A stretch of 8,951 nt of DNA from Pseudomonadales bacterium. Lineage in GTDB: Bacteria > Pseudomonadota > Gammaproteobacteria > Pseudomonadales > JAHEIH01. Below the pieces are notes generated by a model. The model did no database searches and had not been told where the DNA came from. It saw nothing but the letters and a program-made list of their open reading frames with translations. The stretch is taken from positions 1 to 8,951 of the forward strand of contig JALRIU010000311.1 in the NCBI GenBank assembly GCA_023255355.1, given 5' to 3'. The translations under genes were made by a program, and so were the position numbers. Of the stretch, positions 6,874 through 8,951 are shown piece by piece. How positions within the stretch are numbered: the stretch's first letter is position 1; each line of letters starts with the position of its first letter.

Positions 6874-7764
6874 ATGGCATCAAATTATTGTGAGGGACGC
6901 GTTGTTGTTGTCACTGGTGCCGGTGGTGGCTTAGGTGCTGCTCACGCACGCTGTTTAGCCGAACACGGTGCAAAGGTTATTGTTAATGATATTAATATTG
7001 ATGCAGCCCACGCAGTTGTTAATGAGATCCTCGCCAAAGGAGGCGAAGCAGTTGTTAATAGCTCTAATATTACCGATTTTGCTGACAGCGCTAACATCAT
7101 AAAACAAGCAATAGACACTTTTGGTGACTTGCATGCAGTGGTCAATAATGCGGGTAACAATCGTGACAGAATGTTCGCTTCAATGGGCGAGGATGATTGG
7201 GATGCTGTTATGAGTGTCCATCTGAAAGGCCATTTCTGCACGAGTCGTCATGCTGTAGGCTATTGGCGTGATCTTGCTAAAGCAGGCCAAATGCCAGTCG
7301 CTAGAATTATTAATACGACTTCTGGTGCAGGTCTTCAGGGTTCTATCGGCCAATCAAATTATGCCGCTGCAAAAGCTGGCATTGCTGCATTAACATTAAA
7401 TCAAGCCGCTGAGTTGGCTCGTTACGGTATTACGGCAAACGCTATTGCACCGGCGGCTCGAACCGGTATGACAACCGCAGTTGCAGCAATGGCTGAAAGA
7501 ATGGCCAAGCCAGAAGATGGTAGTTTTGATTACTGGGCGCCAGAAAATGTATCGCCACTAGTTGTGTGGTTATGCTCTGCCCATTCTTCTGCCGTTACCG
7601 GTCGTGTCTTTGAGGCAGAAGGAGGCAAGTTGTCGATTGCTGATGGCTGGCGAACTACGCAAGGTGTTAATAAAAACGATCAATGGCAACCCCAAGAGCT
7701 ATCTGCTGCCTTGGAAGAACTCATGTCAAATGAAGTGCCTGCTCAACCAGTGTATGGAGCGTAG
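6874..7764 (+). CDS. Short-chain dehydrogenase/reductase, 17beta-HSD4 (MFE-2)-like
   Basis: A 296-residue classical-fold SDR, NAD(P)-dependent. Seen: the cofactor motif TGAGGGLG at residues 14-21, Asp39 at the end of beta-2 (VIVND), which favours NAD over NADP, the structural NNAG at 91-94, catalytic Ser150 in INTTSGAGLQG and the YxxxK pair Tyr163/Lys167. A short insert around 129-142 and a longer C-terminal tail (about 250-296) make it longer than the usual 250 residues. This resembles the hydroxyacyl-CoA dehydrogenase part of peroxisomal MFE-2 and the mycobacterial Rv3548c group in the same regulon. A likely job is oxidation of a beta-hydroxyacyl-CoA side-chain or ring hydroxyl intermediate. 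The IpdF role is an alternative I cannot exclude. AGGAGA lies 5 bases before the ATG, overlapping the thiolase stop. Confidence 0.87.
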   Translation: MASNYCEGRVVVVTGAGGGLGAAHARCLAEHGAKVIVNDINIDAAHAVVNEILAKGGEAVVNSSNITDFADSANIIKQAIDTFGDLHAVVNNAGNNRDRMFASMGEDDWDAVMSVHLKGHFCTSRHAVGYWRDLAKAGQMPVARIINTTSGAGLQGSIGQSNYAAAKAGIAALTLNQAAELARYGITANAIAPAARTGMTTAVAAMAERMAKPEDGSFDYWAPENVSPLVVWLCSAHSSAVTGRVFEAEGGKLSIADGWRTTQGVNKNDQWQPQELSAALEELMSNEVPAQPVYGA

Positions 7765-7770
7765 TGCCCC

Positions 7771-8919
7771 ATGCAATTTAGTTTTACTGAAGAGCAACAA
7801 CTGATAAGGGACACGGCAGCTCAATTTGTTGATGAAACCGTGACTAGCGAACATGTCAGACGTGTTATGCAAACCGAATTGGGTTATTGCCCCGAATTTT
7901 GGGAGAGAGTAACAGGCGAGCTCTATTGGCAAGCGCTGCCCATCGAAGAAGATCTTGGTGGTATGGGCTTAGGATTTGTTGAGCTAGTGGCTACCCTAGA
8001 GCAAATGGGCCGACGTTTAACTTGCTCGCCTTATTTCGCAACGATTTGTCTTGCACTGTACGCGGTGAAACTTGCGTCTAATCCGCATTTGTCCGCTCAA
8101 TTTCAGACAGCAATTTTAGAGGGGCAGACCGCGGCTTTAATACATACTGGTGCTGATGGCGGCTTTCATTTAGATACTGTGGATTGCCTGGTCACTACAA
8201 CTGAAGATCAGAGCCGTATAAATGGCACTGCAAGCCATGTTCTCAATGGTAATTCTGCCGATTGGTTGGTCGTGTGCGCCAAAGAATTGTCTGGTATGAG
8301 TTTGTTTCTGCTGCCGGCAAGTACTGACGGTATTAGTATTCAGGTGCAGCCAAGTATGGACCAAACCCGGCGATTGGCAGAGGTAACATTTGATAATGTA
8401 GCAGTCTCCGATGAGCATCGCCTTTGTTCATCTGTTGAGGGTGAAAAGATTTTAGAAAACGTGCTTGATTTAGCGCGAATAGCTGCGGCAGCAGAAATGG
8501 TTGGCGGGGCCCAACAGGCGTTAGATATGTCTGTTGAATACATTAAGGAGCGAGTGCAATTTGGTCGTGCGATAGCCTCATTTCAAGCAGTGAAACACAA
8601 GTGTGCTGATGTGATGTTGAAAGTAGAATCGGCACGATCTGCGCTTTATTGGGCGGCGTGCATGGCAGATGAATTGCTAGCGGGTCGCTGTGAAAAAGAT
8701 GCATTTATTGAAGCGGTCAGCACCGCAAACTGTTATGCCAGTGAGGCTTTTTTCTTTGCCGCAGGTACTGGCATTCAGCTGCATGGTGGCGTAGGTATCA
8801 CGTCAGAATACGATATTCAGTTGTACTTTAAACGTGCCCGCGCAATGGAATCTTACCTTGGAAACCCCGCTTGGCAGAGAGAACGTATGGCGACGATTTT
8901 GCTAGGGAGTGGTCTATGA
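7771..8919 (+). CDS. Acyl-CoA dehydrogenase, third of the cluster, probable heteromer subunit
   Basis: A 382-residue ACAD-family protein. Seen: the N-terminal MQFSFTEEQQLIRDTAAQFV, the PIEEDLGGMGLGFVELV loop (57-73), RVQFGRAIASFQAVKHKCAD (261-280) and the C-terminal HGGVGITSEYDIQLYFKRA (338-356). As in the ACAD at 4613, there is no YEGT/YAGT glutamate segment at the end and no clear SEPxxGSD flavin motif. It therefore looks like a subunit needing a partner. The next gene overlaps its stop codon by four bases (ATGA) and begins like another ACAD, a strong hint that those two are the pair. GGAG (7756-7759) is 11 bases before the ATG and lies inside the end of the SDR gene, six bases of spacer separating the reading frames. 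Substrate unknown; counterparts could be FadE32 or FadE33. Confidence 0.87.
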   Translation: MQFSFTEEQQLIRDTAAQFVDETVTSEHVRRVMQTELGYCPEFWERVTGELYWQALPIEEDLGGMGLGFVELVATLEQMGRRLTCSPYFATICLALYAVKLASNPHLSAQFQTAILEGQTAALIHTGADGGFHLDTVDCLVTTTEDQSRINGTASHVLNGNSADWLVVCAKELSGMSLFLLPASTDGISIQVQPSMDQTRRLAEVTFDNVAVSDEHRLCSSVEGEKILENVLDLARIAAAAEMVGGAQQALDMSVEYIKERVQFGRAIASFQAVKHKCADVMLKVESARSALYWAACMADELLAGRCEKDAFIEAVSTANCYASEAFFFAAGTGIQLHGGVGITSEYDIQLYFKRARAMESYLGNPAWQRERMATILLGSGL

Positions 8920-8951
8920 AACTCACCTTTAGTCAGGCAGATGAAGCCTTC
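8916..8951 (+). CDS. Start of a fourth acyl-CoA dehydrogenase (truncated by window edge)
   Basis: Only twelve codons are present, reading MKLTFSQADEAF, which closely resembles ACAD N-termini such as MDFTFSEEQQFF and MQFSFTEEQQLI in this window. The ATG overlaps the TGA of the preceding ACAD as ATGA, and AGGGAG (8904-8909) provides a Shine-Dalgarno sequence 6 bases upstream. Translational coupling of this kind usually keeps subunits of one complex in equal amounts, so it is probably the partner of the 7771 gene. The identification rests on a very short stretch. Confidence 0.6.
   Translation, partial: MKLTFSQADEAF

Noticed and set aside
6942..7241. Minus-strand 99-codon ORF within the SDR gene
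   Set aside because: Antisense to the Rossmann-fold coding region; the composition simply mirrors the SDR codons.

Overview
The window reads as part of a bacterial steroid (sterol or bile-acid) catabolic gene cluster, specifically the part that breaks down the last two rings (C and D) after the A and B rings are gone. In actinobacteria this is the KstR2-controlled HIP pathway (HIP = methylhexahydroindanedione propionate). Related genes occur in steroid-degrading Proteobacteria. Moderate GC (roughly mid-40s to 50% by eye), the codon usage and the gene order suggest a Gram-negative, probably gammaproteobacterial host. That placement is inference and not certain.

Layout: positions 1-736 hold the N-terminal half of a minus-strand acyl-CoA synthetase (FadD3-like), cut by the window edge. 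A 134-bp divergent intergenic region (737-870) separates it from a plus-strand run of genes that continues past the right edge. These are ipdA (871), ipdB (1758), a crotonase-fold protein (2578), a full-length acyl-CoA dehydrogenase (3438), a second ACAD (4613, GTG start), a FadA6-like thiolase (5716), an SDR-family dehydrogenase (6874), a third ACAD (7771), and the first 12 codons of what looks like a fourth ACAD (8916). Gaps are 2-11 bp, the last junction overlaps by ATGA, and no internal terminator is visible, so the eight-gene run is almost certainly one operon.

Pathway reading (family knowledge plus inference): FadD3 loads HIP onto CoA. ACADs, a hydratase/hydrolase-type crotonase and an SDR then process the propionyl side chain and the ring substituents. 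IpdAB, which has a class I CoA-transferase fold but works as a hydrolase, opens the last ring of COCHEA-CoA. The FadA6-like thiolase cleaves the open-chain beta-keto product. Further ACADs complete breakdown to central CoA intermediates.

The most interesting points are a crotonase lacking both classical catalytic glutamates, a set of three or four ACADs of which only one shows a recognisable catalytic base (suggesting heteromeric enzymes), and a short divergent control region with a candidate promoter and repeats. I found no tRNA, rRNA, CRISPR, insertion sequence or phage signal.
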